Part shown: piece after piece, positions 17,393-26,756 of the stretch | Numbering within the stretch: the stretch's first letter is position 1 | How the letters are laid out: each line of letters opens with the position of its first letter | The notes under the pieces: model-generated | What the model saw: the letters and a program-made list of their open reading frames with translations, nothing else | What the model was told of the DNA's origin: nothing | The model's database searches: none | Assembly (NCBI GenBank): GCA_963847985.1 | Contig: CAWKBS010000001.1 | Coordinates: 62,001-126,000, forward strand | Direction: 5' to 3' | Origin: JAIBJN01 sp963847985 | GTDB taxonomy: Bacteria; Actinomycetota; Thermoleophilia; Gaiellales; Gaiellaceae | Length of the DNA: 64,000 nucleotides | Made by a program: the position numbers and the translations under genes

Positions 17393-19039
17393 CTAACGGC
17401 TCGCCGCCTGGGCGACGCGGCCCCGCTCGCGGGCTCGCGCCAGCGCGGAGCCGACGAAGTCGTGGAACAACGGCGCCGGGCGGGTCGGACGCGACTTGAA
17501 CTCAGGGTGGAACTGGCTCGCCACGAACCACGGGTGGTCCGGGAGCTCGATCACCTCGACGAGCCGACCGGCCTGGAACGTGCCCGAGACGACGAGGCCA
17601 TGCTCGACGAGCCGCGGGCGGAAATGATTGTTGACCTCGTAGCGGTGGCGGTGCCGCTCGTGGACCACCAGCTCGCCGTACGCGGCCTGGGCCTTCGTCT
17701 CCTCCACCAGGTCGACGGCGTCGGCGCCCAGGCGCATCGTCCCGCCGAGGTCCTCGATCTCCTTCTGCTCGGGCAGGAGGTCGATGACGGGGAACGGCGT
17801 CTCCGGGTCCATCTCTGTCGAGTTGGCGCCGTCCAGCCCGCAGACGTGGCGCGCGAACTCGGACACGGCGACCTGCATCCCGAGGCAGATTCCCAGATAC
17901 GGGATCCCCTGCTCGCGCGCCACCCGGCACGCAGTGATCTTTCCCTCCCAGCCGCGGGAGCCGAAGCCGCCCGGAACCAGCACGCCGTCGACGGACTCGA
18001 GCTCGGCCGTGGCCTCCTCCAGGCTCATGCCTTCCGCGTCGAACCAGCGGACGTTGACGCCGACGCCCTGGTGAATGCCCGCATGCTTGAGTGCCTCGTG
18101 GACGGAGAGGTAGGCGTCGTGCAGCTTCACGTACTTTCCCACCAGCGCGATCTCGACCTCGCCGCTGCGCCTCCCGATCTGGGTGGCGAGCTCGTCCCAC
18201 TCACCGAGCTCCGGCTCGACGTCGGGCAGGCCGAGCTTGCGCATGACGAGCGAGTCGAGCCCCTCCTCGCGCAGCGCCTGCGGAACGAGGTAGACGTCGC
18301 TCACGTCCTCGTTGGCGACCACGGCCTCGGGGTCGACGTCGGCGAAGAGGGCGATCTTCTCGCGGATCTCGCGCGACAGGCGATCCTTGGAACGGCAGAT
18401 GACGACGTCGGGGTGGATACCGATCCGGCGCAGCTCGTTGACCGAGTGCTGCGTCGGCTTCGTTTTCAGCTCGCCCGCGGTGTCGATGAAGGGGACGAAG
18501 GTGACGTGCAGGTACGCGACGTTCTCGGGGCCGACCTCCCGCCGGAACTGGCGGATGGCCTCGAGGAACGGAAGCGACTCGATGTCGCCGACGGTGCCGC
18601 CGATCTCCGAGATGACCACGTCCGTGTCGCTGACCTCGGCGACGCGCCGGATGCGCGACTTGATCTCGTTGGTGATGTGCGGGATCACCTGGACCGTCGA
18701 GCCCAGGTACTCCCCCTTCCGCTCCTTGCGGATGACGGCGTACCAGATCGAGCCGGACGTGTGGTTGGCGTTGCGCGAGAGGTTCTCGTCGACGAAGCGC
18801 TCGTAGTGGCCGATGTCCAGGTCCGTCTCTGCGCCGTCCTCGGTGACGAACACCTCGCCGTGCTGGAACGGGCTCATCGTCCCCGGGTCGACGTTGATGT
18901 AGGGGTCGAACTTCTGGACCTGGACGCGGAGGCCGCGCGCCTTGAGGAGCCGGCCGAGCGAGGCGGCGCTGATCCCCTTGCCGAGCGACGAGACGACCCC
19001 GCCGGTCACGAAGACGTACTTGGTCGGTCGCTCCCTCAC
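17393..19039 (-). CDS. pyrG: CTP synthase
   Basis: Converts UTP to CTP with ATP and glutamine. The 548 residues contain the synthase domain (KYVFVTGGVVSSLGKG, DPYINVDPGTMSPFQHGEVFVTEDG, ISEIGGTVGDIES) and the class I glutamine amidotransferase domain with the nucleophile in YLGICLGMQ and His/Glu in ASQFHPEFKSRP. The GTG at 19039 overlaps the stop of the upstream glycosyltransferase gene (GTGA). It ends the tlyA-to-pyrG block known from other actinobacteria. Confidence 0.98.
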   Translation of the reverse strand: MRERPTKYVFVTGGVVSSLGKGISAASLGRLLKARGLRVQVQKFDPYINVDPGTMSPFQHGEVFVTEDGAETDLDIGHYERFVDENLSRNANHTSGSIWYAVIRKERKGEYLGSTVQVIPHITNEIKSRIRRVAEVSDTDVVISEIGGTVGDIESLPFLEAIRQFRREVGPENVAYLHVTFVPFIDTAGELKTKPTQHSVNELRRIGIHPDVVICRSKDRLSREIREKIALFADVDPEAVVANEDVSDVYLVPQALREEGLDSLVMRKLGLPDVEPELGEWDELATQIGRRSGEVEIALVGKYVKLHDAYLSVHEALKHAGIHQGVGVNVRWFDAEGMSLEEATAELESVDGVLVPGGFGSRGWEGKITACRVAREQGIPYLGICLGMQVAVSEFARHVCGLDGANSTEMDPETPFPVIDLLPEQKEIEDLGGTMRLGADAVDLVEETKAQAAYGELVVHERHRHRYEVNNHFRPRLVEHGLVVSGTFQAGRLVEVIELPDHPWFVASQFHPEFKSRPTRPAPLFHDFVGSALARARERGRVAQAASR

Positions 19040-20262
19040 CGGAGCCTCCCGAGTCGGTCGAGCTCGCGCAGACCGGGCGTGCGCTCGACGAGGCCGCCGA
19101 TGGAGGTGCGCTCTCCGAGGAGGTTCAGGCCTGCGAGCGTTCCGATCGCGGCCCAGCGGTGCCATCCGTGGAAGCGGTCCACGGACTTCAACCCTAGCAT
19201 GGCTCCGAAAGCATTCGATCCCGCATCCCCTAGCATCGTCCTCTCCGCGAGATCGTAGGGAAGCAGGAGGACGGCCCGGCCGAGCGGCGCACGGAGCGGC
19301 CCGGCCGCGATCAGGTACGCCTTCAGGCACCGGCCCGGCCGCGTGTCGAGCTGATTGAGGAAGTTCGCCGACAGCGCCACGAGCAGGGCGCCGCTGACGC
19401 TGCGCGTCCGCCAGGCCCCGATGAGCGGGATCCCGACGGCCTTGAGGATGCCGGTCGTCCGGCGTGCACGCAGGTGGGCGCGAAAGCCCCGCTCCTCCCC
19501 ACCGTAGGCGTCGTCGAGGAATCCGAGCAGGGTCACGACGGTGATTCCGGGATCGCCCGTCGTCATGTTGACCCAGCCGGCGAGCGGCAGCCGGAGGCCG
19601 CGATAGTTGACGCCGAGCGGGCCGGCCGCCAGCGCCGCGTCGAGGAGCTGCCGCCCCCGGTGGATGAATCCGGCCGCGTCCCGGCCGGTGGCGCGGTGGT
19701 CGAGATCGAGGTCGATCTCTTCGAACGCCAGCCCTCCGCGCAGCGCGTCGATGGTCATCCGCACCTCGCAGCCGAAGCCGGGCGCGAGGGGGAAGCACGC
19801 CGCCCGGGCCCGGGGGCCGAGCAGCCGCTGCCCCGAGAGCGGCTCCCGGGGGGCGACGCCGGTGCGGAGCCGAACGAGCCCCCGGCCCACGCGCTTGGCA
19901 AGGCCGAAGCCGCCGCCAACGCGTCGGCTGAACGCGGCGACGGCGAGGTCGGCCTCGCTGTCGGCCAGCGGCAGGAGCGACCCGCGCAGGTCGGCGTCGG
20001 CCAGGAGGATGGGGCCGGGTGGCGCGGCGCGCTCGCCCGCCGAGAGCGCTTCGCCCTTGCCGAGACGCTCGACCCGGAGGACTGCGGCTCCCGCGGCCTC
20101 GGCCAGCTCCGCCGTCCGGTCCTCGGAGCGGCCGTCGACGACAATCACCTCCGCCTCGGGGAAGTCGCGCCGGAGCGACGCCACGGTCTCCGCGATCCGG
20201 TCCTCCTCGTTCCGCGCCGGGACGATGATGGTGAGCCCCGCAGGCGGCGGGGCGCTACTCAC
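19036..20262 (-). CDS. GT2 glycosyltransferase fused to a MraY/WecA-like domain
   Basis: A 408-residue two-part protein. Residues 1-200 are a GT2 glycosyltransferase: LTIIVPARNEEDRI, VIVVDGRSEDRT and a DADLRG DxD-like site. From about residue 205 the sequence becomes a polyprenyl-phosphate phospho-sugar transferase of the MraY/WecA family: NYRGLRLP, GFLDDAYGG, a SANFLNQLDTRPG motif and MLGDAGSNAFGAMLG, ending with LVERTPGLRELDRLGR. The usual first membrane helices of MraY-like enzymes are missing. Its GTG overlaps the mctB stop and its stop overlaps pyrG. A role in envelope glycan synthesis is inferred. Confidence 0.75.
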   Translation of the reverse strand: MSSAPPPAGLTIIVPARNEEDRIAETVASLRRDFPEAEVIVVDGRSEDRTAELAEAAGAAVLRVERLGKGEALSAGERAAPPGPILLADADLRGSLLPLADSEADLAVAAFSRRVGGGFGLAKRVGRGLVRLRTGVAPREPLSGQRLLGPRARAACFPLAPGFGCEVRMTIDALRGGLAFEEIDLDLDHRATGRDAAGFIHRGRQLLDAALAAGPLGVNYRGLRLPLAGWVNMTTGDPGITVVTLLGFLDDAYGGEERGFRAHLRARRTTGILKAVGIPLIGAWRTRSVSGALLVALSANFLNQLDTRPGRCLKAYLIAAGPLRAPLGRAVLLLPYDLAERTMLGDAGSNAFGAMLGLKSVDRFHGWHRWAAIGTLAGLNLLGERTSIGGLVERTPGLRELDRLGRLR

Positions 20263-21187
20263 CCTCGACCGGCACCGGCTCGATCGGGGGCACGGAGCCG
20301 TCGGTGGCGCTCTGGCCGAACCCGTAGTTGCCGGGCTCGGCGCCGGCGAGCAGCAAGGCGAGCGCCAGGCGTCCGGCAGGGATGTCGATGTCGTCGACGG
20401 TCGAGATCCCGCGGTCGCGATAGGCGGCGAGCGCGTCCTCGCGGTCGTCGCCGGCCGCCACGCCGACAACGGGAATGTCCAGGCTGTCGAGGCCGCTGAC
20501 GAGCCCCTCGAGCAGGCTGGCCGTCGCCTCGCCGGCCGCGTCCGGCTCCCCGTCGCCGTCGGCTTCCTCGGGCAGCATCCAGGTCGTGACGACAACTGCG
20601 GCGTCGATGGGCGTCGAGGTCAACCCCGACTGCTCCTCGATCAGCTCCGACTGCACGCTGCCCCAGAGCGTCCCGTCGCCCTCGGCGAGCTGACGGCCGA
20701 GCTCGCGGCCGAGGTCGGACAGGTCGCCGTTCTCGTCGGCGTACCCGGCCAGCAGCTCGTCGCCCTCGAGGATCGCCGTCAGGTCACCGGGATCGACGGG
20801 GACGTCCAGCGCGACCACCCGGGCGGGTGCTCCCCCGTCGGCGTCGGCGAGGGCCCCTTCGACCTCGGCGCGCACGTTCCCGTCCGCGGGCCCGAGGAAG
20901 AGGACGGCCACGTTCTGACCCTCGAGCCGGCCGTCCATGAGCGCCGGATACGCGCGCGCGAAGAGCTCGTTCGAGCCCTCGCTCTGGCCGGTCGCCGCTT
21001 CGGCGTCGGACTGCGCAGCCTCGAGCTGCTGCTGAAGCTGCTCGTTGTCGTTGCGAAGGTTCTGCAGCTCGGCGTCCTCGCCGACGTCGGTCACCTTCCC
21101 GGAGACGGCGACTCCGAGGAGGATGCCGACGGCAAGCGAAACGAAGACGGCCGCCAGCGAGGCCACGTGATAGCGGAGGCCGAGCAT
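20255..21187 (-). CDS. mctB: MctB-like outer envelope channel/copper transporter family protein
   Basis: A 310-residue protein of the copper-transporter MctB family (Rv1698 relatives), which has an N-terminal membrane anchor and a periplasmic alpha/beta body. Visible are LRYHVASLAAVFVSLAVGILLG, a coiled coil (LQNLRNDNEQLQQQLEAAQ), and alternating strands with VAVLFLGP, VVVTTWMLPE and DIPVVGVAAGDD. In mycobacteria it was linked to copper efflux and channel activity; the molecular role remains debated. It follows steA and the SRPBCC gene in the conserved block. TAGGCT lies nine bases before the ATG. Confidence 0.88.
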   Translation of the reverse strand: MLGLRYHVASLAAVFVSLAVGILLGVAVSGKVTDVGEDAELQNLRNDNEQLQQQLEAAQSDAEAATGQSEGSNELFARAYPALMDGRLEGQNVAVLFLGPADGNVRAEVEGALADADGGAPARVVALDVPVDPGDLTAILEGDELLAGYADENGDLSDLGRELGRQLAEGDGTLWGSVQSELIEEQSGLTSTPIDAAVVVTTWMLPEEADGDGEPDAAGEATASLLEGLVSGLDSLDIPVVGVAAGDDREDALAAYRDRGISTVDDIDIPAGRLALALLLAGAEPGNYGFGQSATDGSVPPIEPVPVEGE

Positions 21188-21206
21188 CCGTCTTGGAGCC
21201 TAGCTT

Positions 21207-21641
21207 TCACGAGAGTCCGGCCGCCGTCTGACAGAGATCGCGCAGCCGGGTGAGCGAGCGGTCGGGCAGGCGCCGCGCGCCCTCGGTCACCAGGCGAAGC
21301 CACGGGCCGGAGACGAACGTGGTCGCGCGGGTCCGGCCGGTCCCCGCGTTGTCGAGCCTCACGCCGGCTTCGATCCCCTGCTTGACGTCGTGCCAGCGAA
21401 GCTCCCACTCCGCCACGACCTTCGTGATCACGATCAGGCCCTCGCCTTCCGGCCGGCGGAGGAGGCCCGGCGCAACACTGCGGACGACCTGCCAGCGCGC
21501 GTTCTCGGCGAGGCCCCGTTGGTCGGGCTTCACTCCCGTGTAGGCCGGCCACCAGTCGGGCAGGTGGTAGGGCTCGGCCACGAGCGCCCAGACGTCGCGC
21601 CGCTCCGACTGGAGCTCGCCCGTCGCCTCGATCAGGCTCAT
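21207..21641 (-). CDS. SRPBCC-fold (polyketide cyclase/START-like) protein
   Basis: A 144-residue protein with the helix-grip pattern: a first strand ATGELQSERRDVWALVAEPYHLPDWWPAYTGV, which is the START/cyclase opening, then antiparallel strands (VITKVVAEWELRWHDV, TRATTFVSGPWL) and a long C-terminal helix RSLTRLRDLCQTAAG. Such folds bind hydrophobic ligands. It is inserted between steA and mctB, which are adjacent in mycobacteria. Its ATG overlaps the steA stop (ATGA). The ligand is unknown. Confidence 0.75.
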   Translation of the reverse strand: MSLIEATGELQSERRDVWALVAEPYHLPDWWPAYTGVKPDQRGLAENARWQVVRSVAPGLLRRPEGEGLIVITKVVAEWELRWHDVKQGIEAGVRLDNAGTGRTRATTFVSGPWLRLVTEGARRLPDRSLTRLRDLCQTAAGLS

Positions 21642-22771
21642 TCGATCCCGACGAGCGAGCGCAGCCGCTCGGCGAGGGTGCCGGCCAGGTCGCGCAGCTC
21701 GGGCGAGGCGATGAGCACAGCCGTCAGCGCGGCGAGCGCCGCGAGCACGAACGCAATCACGATCCCCGCCCCGACCCGAGGGCGGAAGAGGCGCGAGACG
21801 CCACGCGCATCGACGAGCTTCTCGCCGACCTTCAGGCGAGTGAGGAAGGTCGACGACATCCCGGCTCGGTTTCGCTCCAGGAACTCGATCAGGTTGAAGC
21901 GCGTTCCCACGGCCACGATCAGCTCGGCGCCCTTCTCGTAGGCGAGCAGCATCGCCGCGTCCTCCGAGATCCCCGGGGTCGGCAGGATCGTAGAGGGAAG
22001 CCCCAGCCGGTCGAGGCGGGCCCGCCCCGGCGCGCGGCCGTCCGGGTAGCCGTGGACGACGAGCTCGGCGCCCCCGAGCAGGGTCTTGTCGGTGACCGAA
22101 TCCATGTCGCCGACGATGACGTCGGGCTTGTAGCCGGCCGCCCTGAGCGCGTCGGCACCGCCGTCGACGCCGATCAGGACCGGCTTGAAGTCGCCGATGT
22201 AGGGCGCCACGATCGAGAGGTCGCGCTTCGTCTCGGCGCTGCGCGCGACCACGAGGGCGTGTCGGTCGCGGAAGCGTGTCTTGAGCTGTGGCATCTGAAC
22301 ACCGTCGGAAAGGAGCGCGGTCTCCTCGCGCAGGTGACGCAGCGTGTTCTCGGCGAACGCCTCCAGGGCCTCGCTGACACGGCTCTGCTGATCGGCGAGG
22401 TCGCGCGCGAGCTCCTCGACACCGCGCTCGCGGCCCGCCGCGAGTCGGGAGCCGTTCCGGAACACGCTCGAGCCCCGCACGACGAGCGGCTCACCGTCCT
22501 TGACGACTTCGAACAGCTCCGCGCCGGGCGCGTCGATCAGGCAAACGCCTCCCTCGACGAGCGCCAGCGGCCCGCCGTTGGGATAGGCGCCGGTCGAGGA
22601 CGGAGCGACGTTGACGACCACGCGCACCCCGCTCTCGAGGAGCTCCTCGGCCGAGATTCGGTCGAGGTTCGGATGGTCGATGATGGCGATGTCGTACGGC
22701 CCGAGCCGCTTGACGAGACGCTTGGTCCGCTTGTCAAGCCGAGCGGTTCCGTTGAACTCGACGAAGGTCAA
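21638..22771 (-). CDS. steA: SteA-like protein (TPPK-like domain plus membrane anchor)
   Basis: A 377-residue member of the actinobacterial SteA family (Rv1697 relatives), which in Corynebacterium works with SteB in cell separation and septal peptidoglycan cleavage. The body resembles thiamine pyrophosphokinase: GVDGGADALRAAGYKPDVIVGDMDSVTD, then GTRFNLIEFLERNRAGMSSTFLTRLKVG, ending in a hydrophobic helix IVIAFVLAALAALTAVLIA that anchors it. It starts with TTG at 22771 overlapping the recN stop (TTGA). Confidence 0.9.
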   Translation of the reverse strand: MTFVEFNGTARLDKRTKRLVKRLGPYDIAIIDHPNLDRISAEELLESGVRVVVNVAPSSTGAYPNGGPLALVEGGVCLIDAPGAELFEVVKDGEPLVVRGSSVFRNGSRLAAGRERGVEELARDLADQQSRVSEALEAFAENTLRHLREETALLSDGVQMPQLKTRFRDRHALVVARSAETKRDLSIVAPYIGDFKPVLIGVDGGADALRAAGYKPDVIVGDMDSVTDKTLLGGAELVVHGYPDGRAPGRARLDRLGLPSTILPTPGISEDAAMLLAYEKGAELIVAVGTRFNLIEFLERNRAGMSSTFLTRLKVGEKLVDARGVSRLFRPRVGAGIVIAFVLAALAALTAVLIASPELRDLAGTLAERLRSLVGIE

Positions 22772-24417
22772 CTGGGGCGCACCGTGGAGAGGAACTCGGC
22801 GCCGCCCAGCATACGCTCAAGCTCCTCGCGCCGCTCGTCGTCCGACAGCCGCTCGATCCGGGTGTGGGTCGGGTCGCCGGGCACCTTCTCGACGCGGAAG
22901 TGCGCATCGGCGGCGCTGGCGATCTGCGGCAGGTGCGTGATCGTGAGGAGCTGCGCACGCCCGGCGAGCCGGGCGAGCGCGTCGGCGACGGCGTGCGCCG
23001 TCCGCCCGCCGATGCCGGCATCGATCTCGTCGAAGATCACGGTCGGCTCCCCGGCCGAAGCGTGCGCGACGGCCCGCAGCGCGAGCGCGATGCGGGAGAG
23101 CTCGCCGCCCGACGCCGTCTCGGCGGCGGCGGCGAACGGTAGGCCGGGGTTCGGCCGGACGAGGAACGAGGCGCCGTCGCGGCCGGTCGGCCCCGGGTCG
23201 CGCTCCGCCAACTCCACCCGGAACTCCCCGTCGCCCATGCCCAGTCCCTGCAGCTCGGCGGCGACGGCCTCGGCGAAGGCGTCCGCCGAGGTCGCCCGCG
23301 CGGCCGAGAGCTCCGTTCCGAGCGTGCCCACCCGCTCCTCGGCCTCCGAAAGCGCTCGCTCGGCGTCCGCCAGCGGGTCGGCGCCGGCCTCGACCTGGGC
23401 CAGCTCGGCTCGGGCCGCCTCGGCCCGGACGAGCAGCTCTTCGGTCGTCGGCGCATCGAAGCGCCGCCGCGCGTCGGCCAGCCGCTCGAGCTCCTCCTCG
23501 ACCGCCTCCAGCCGTCCCGGCTCGGCTTCGAGCGAAGCGAGGTACGCGCGGAGCGTCGAGGCCCCCTCGCGGACGCGGATCTCCGCCTCGTCCAGCTCGG
23601 CCGCGACCTCGCCCAGCTCGGGTGCGATCGCGGCGACGGCCTGGAGCGCGCCGGCGGCTTCGGCCACCCGCTCAGCGGCTCCGGGCGAGCCCTCCCGCTC
23701 GGGGTCGAGCGCCTCGGCTGCGGCGGTCGCGGCTTCGGCGAGCTCCGTCACGTGTCGGAGCCGGCCGCGCTCGGTGAGGAGCCGGTCCTCGTCCTCCGCG
23801 GCCATCCCCTCGGTCCGCGCCACGAGCTCCCCGAGCTCCGCGAGTCGCTGCGCCCGGCCCGCAGCGGCGCCCGCCAGCTCATCGCGCCGACGGCGGGCTG
23901 CCACCAGCTCCCGCCAGGCCCGCTGGAGCTCCGCCCGGCGGCGAAGCTGCGCCTCGCCGACGAAGGCGTCGAGAACGTCGAGCTGGTGCGACGCCCGGGC
24001 GAGGCGACGCTGCTCGAACTGCCCGGACATGGCGAGAAGGCGCTCGACGAGCGCCGCCAGGTCCTCCCGGGGGACGGCACGGCCCCAGGCGTACGCGCGC
24101 GTGCGCCCGTCGGCGAAGACCCGCCGGGCCGCCACCAGGCCCTCCTCCCCGGCTGGCCGCAGCTCGGCGACCGCCTCCAGCTCGGGCTCGTCGAGCAGGC
24201 CATCCGGGAGGTCGAGCTCGGCCTCGACGTACGCCTCCTCCGCCCCCGGGCCGAGGTAGGCGGCGTCCCCGGGCGCGCCGAGCAGCAGCCCGAGCGCCTG
24301 CGCGAGAATCGTCTTGCCGGCTCCGGTCTCGCCCGTGACGGCGTTCAGCCCCGGCGCGAAGGCGAGGTCGGCCTCGCGGATGAGGACGAAGCTCTCGATG
24401 CGCAGGCGGCGGAGCAC
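22768..24417 (-). CDS. recN: DNA repair protein RecN
   Basis: SMC-like ATPase that tethers broken DNA ends. The 549 residues show the Walker A GETGAGKTILAQALGLLLG, two long coiled-coil arms, the ABC signature ASGGELSRIALALRAV, Walker B TVIFDEIDAGIGG and TITHLPQIAS. It starts with GTG at 24417, one base shared with the nadK stop. Confidence 0.97.
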   Translation of the reverse strand: MLRRLRIESFVLIREADLAFAPGLNAVTGETGAGKTILAQALGLLLGAPGDAAYLGPGAEEAYVEAELDLPDGLLDEPELEAVAELRPAGEEGLVAARRVFADGRTRAYAWGRAVPREDLAALVERLLAMSGQFEQRRLARASHQLDVLDAFVGEAQLRRRAELQRAWRELVAARRRRDELAGAAAGRAQRLAELGELVARTEGMAAEDEDRLLTERGRLRHVTELAEAATAAAEALDPEREGSPGAAERVAEAAGALQAVAAIAPELGEVAAELDEAEIRVREGASTLRAYLASLEAEPGRLEAVEEELERLADARRRFDAPTTEELLVRAEAARAELAQVEAGADPLADAERALSEAEERVGTLGTELSAARATSADAFAEAVAAELQGLGMGDGEFRVELAERDPGPTGRDGASFLVRPNPGLPFAAAAETASGGELSRIALALRAVAHASAGEPTVIFDEIDAGIGGRTAHAVADALARLAGRAQLLTITHLPQIASAADAHFRVEKVPGDPTHTRIERLSDDERREELERMLGGAEFLSTVRPS

Positions 24418-25208
24418 TACGGGAACACGTCGTGATAGCGGGAGAAGAACGTCACCTCGGGGAGAACGGCCAGACGGCAGTTCTCCGGGCCGAGGGCGAC
24501 CGCAAGCTCCTCTCCCCGTCCGAGCTCGCCGACGGCGTGGCCGTCCACGAGCACGGTCACCGGGAGCTCCTTCGAGCGGTTGGCGATCCGCAGGTCGAGC
24601 CCGCGCGGGACGACGAGCGCCCGCGCGCGCAGGGAGTGCGGCGCCACGAAGGTCATCGCCATCGCGTCGAGGCCCCACATGAGGACGGGCCCGCCGTTCG
24701 AGAGGTTGTAGGCAGTCGAGCCCGACGGCGTGCAGCAGATCATCCCGTCGCATGGCTGGTCGCCGAGGTCCTCGCCGGCCACCTGCCAGCCGAGCTCGAC
24801 CATGCGACCCGGCCGCGAGCTGGTGACGACGACGTCGTTGACCGCCGGATGGGTCTCGGCGCCGAAGCGGGCTTCAAGGGTGCAAAGGTCGACGACGCGG
24901 AGCTCGCCGGCCAGCGCCCGCGCCAGCGCCGGCTCCAGCTCCGAGCCGTCTGCGGTCGTGAGGAAGCCGACGCGGCCGAAGTTGATCCCGAGCACGGGCG
25001 TCCCCGTGCCGAGCGTCGCGCGGAGGGCGCGCAGCATCGTCCCGTCGCCGCCGAGCACGACCAGGAGGTCGAGCCCGTCGTCGCCCGGCTCGACGACGTC
25101 CACGCCGGCCGCATCGGCGGCCTCCTCGACCCGGCCTCGCGCAGCGGCCACGATCTCGGGCCGACCGGTCGTCCCCAGGACGGCGATCCGGCGAACGGTC
25201 TCGGTCAC
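24417..25208 (-). CDS. nadK: NAD kinase
   Basis: Phosphorylates NAD to NADP. The 263 residues have VVLGGDGTMLRALR, GINFGRVGFLTTADGSEL, NDVVVTSSRPGRM and the substrate-binding CTPSGSTAYNLSNGGP. The GTG at 25208 overlaps the tlyA stop (GTGA). tlyA-nadK-recN matches the order known as Rv1694-Rv1696 in M. tuberculosis. Confidence 0.97.
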   Translation of the reverse strand: MTETVRRIAVLGTTGRPEIVAAARGRVEEAADAAGVDVVEPGDDGLDLLVVLGGDGTMLRALRATLGTGTPVLGINFGRVGFLTTADGSELEPALARALAGELRVVDLCTLEARFGAETHPAVNDVVVTSSRPGRMVELGWQVAGEDLGDQPCDGMICCTPSGSTAYNLSNGGPVLMWGLDAMAMTFVAPHSLRARALVVPRGLDLRIANRSKELPVTVLVDGHAVGELGRGEELAVALGPENCRLAVLPEVTFFSRYHDVFP

Positions 25209-25939
25209 CGAGCTGCCGCCGCGTCCGCGAGCAGGACGAAGAACTCCCGGTTGCCCTTGGGGCCGAGGAGCGGCGACGGCTCCGCGCCAATCGCCCGTGC
25301 CCCCCACTCCGGCGCGCGCGCCAGCACCTCGTCGACGACGCGCCGGTGCACCTCCGGGTCGCGCACGACCCCGCCCTTGCCGACCTCGGCGGGACCCGCC
25401 TCGAACTGCGGCTTCACGAGGACGACCGCCCGCCACGCGGGCGCAGCGCAGACGAGCGCGGGCGGAAGCGCCTTGGCGAGGCCGATGAAGGAGACGTCGC
25501 AGACGACGAGGCTCGGCCGGTAGGGCAAGTCCTCGCGGCGCAGGTTCCGCACGTTCGTCCGCTCGAGCACGGTCACGCGGGGATCCTCGCGCAGCTTCGG
25601 GTGGAGCTGGCCGTAGCCGACGTCGAGCGCGATCACGCGTGCGGCGCCGGCCTGCAGGAGGCAGTCGGTGAAGCCGCCGGTCGAGGCCCCGACGTCGAGA
25701 CAGTCTTCGCCGGCGACGTCCAGGCCGAAAACCTCGAGCGCGGCAGCGAGCTTCTCGCCGCCGCGCGAGACGAACCGGGCACCGGCGGCGACGTCGAGCT
25801 CCGCGTCCTCCGCGACCTGCTCACCGGCCTTCGAGTGCCCCCTGACTCGCCCGGCGAGCACGAGTGCCTGCGCCTGCGAGCGGCTCTCGGCGAGCCCGCG
25901 CTCGACCAGCAGCACATCCAGGCGCTTCTTCGTGCTCAT
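25205..25939 (-). CDS. tlyA: TlyA family rRNA methyltransferase
   Basis: S4-domain plus FtsJ-like methyltransferase that 2'-O-methylates rRNA in mycobacteria; the protein has also been called hemolysin A. The 244 residues show the S4 part (KKRLDVLLVERGLAESRSQAQALVLAG), SAM site CLDVGASTGGFTDCLLQAGA, DVSFIGLAK, KPQFEAGP and PLLGPKGNREFF. I chose ATG 25939, which lies six bases after TACGCT (25946-25951), a promoter-like box suggesting a leaderless mRNA; an upstream ATG at 25960 would overlap that box. It heads the conserved block ending with pyrG. Confidence 0.95.
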   Translation of the reverse strand: MSTKKRLDVLLVERGLAESRSQAQALVLAGRVRGHSKAGEQVAEDAELDVAAGARFVSRGGEKLAAALEVFGLDVAGEDCLDVGASTGGFTDCLLQAGAARVIALDVGYGQLHPKLREDPRVTVLERTNVRNLRREDLPYRPSLVVCDVSFIGLAKALPPALVCAAPAWRAVVLVKPQFEAGPAEVGKGGVVRDPEVHRRVVDEVLARAPEWGARAIGAEPSPLLGPKGNREFFVLLADAAAAR

Positions 25940-26012
25940 GGCGAGAGCGTACCCCGTCAATCAGTGGACGAACTGTCGTGAATCAGGGCGCGGAGAAGCG
26001 TCACGGGCAGGC

Positions 26013-26756
26013 TCATCCCGGCGTGAGCGTCGTCTCGATCGTCGTCCACCGCGCCTTCGCCAGGCCTCGCCGGAGCTCGCGCTCGTCCGGGTAGACCTCC
26101 GTGAGCAGCCGCCCCTCGCAGACGAGCGTCACCTCGTCCTCGCGGAAGGGCCAGGGCGCCACGGTCACGCGGGTGTGGTCGCCGTCGGGTGCCACGAGCG
26201 TGTGGCCGCCGGCGCTCTTCTCCACGCTGACGCCGTGGATGATCGCCAGGGAGAGCCCGTCCCACGCGAACACGAGCTCACGGTTCTGCTCGACCGCGTC
26301 GGGCGCGACGTGAGGCCCGTACCGCGGGTCGCCGCGGAGCGAGTCGAGCACGCGGGCCTGGAAATCGCGCTCGCGCTCGAGGTAGTCGGCGAGGGCGCGC
26401 TGCACGTCATCACCGCCGCCGGGTGGGAAGCGCTCGACGAGCAAGGTCCCGTGCAGCGAGACGAGCAGCGCCGCGTAGCGGGACTGCGGGAGCAGGAGCG
26501 CGGCCGCACCGGACCACAGCTCGAGACGCCGCAGGCGCGGGAGCGCCGAGAAGGTGTACGGCAGCCCCGTCTCCGGGTCCCGCTCCGGGCTCCGCTCCCA
26601 GGGGATCCACGCAATGTCGTGCTGGTCGGCCGCGAGGCAGACCTCCTCGTACGGCGCGAACGGGTGGGCCCAGGCGCGCGCGATCTGACCCGAGACCCAG
26701 GCGTGGGCGGGCTGTCCGACGACGATCGTCCCCTGTTCGCTCGACCGGTGGAGCAT
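26013..26756 (-). CDS. DUF3891 family protein
   Basis: A 247-residue protein that I recognise as DUF3891. Conserved-looking pieces are QPAHAWVSGQIARAWAH, CLAADQHDIAWIPWER, SRYAALLVSLHG and LLVERFP. His and Asp residues in HAWVSG, DQHDIAW and SLHG recall a metal-dependent HD-like arrangement, but that is only a guess. The ATG follows directly after the stop codon of the prenyl synthase gene (TAG then ATG), so it is cotranscribed. Function unknown. Confidence 0.8.
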   Translation of the reverse strand: MLHRSSEQGTIVVGQPAHAWVSGQIARAWAHPFAPYEEVCLAADQHDIAWIPWERSPERDPETGLPYTFSALPRLRRLELWSGAAALLLPQSRYAALLVSLHGTLLVERFPPGGGDDVQRALADYLERERDFQARVLDSLRGDPRYGPHVAPDAVEQNRELVFAWDGLSLAIIHGVSVEKSAGGHTLVAPDGDHTRVTVAPWPFREDEVTLVCEGRLLTEVYPDERELRRGLAKARWTTIETTLTPG

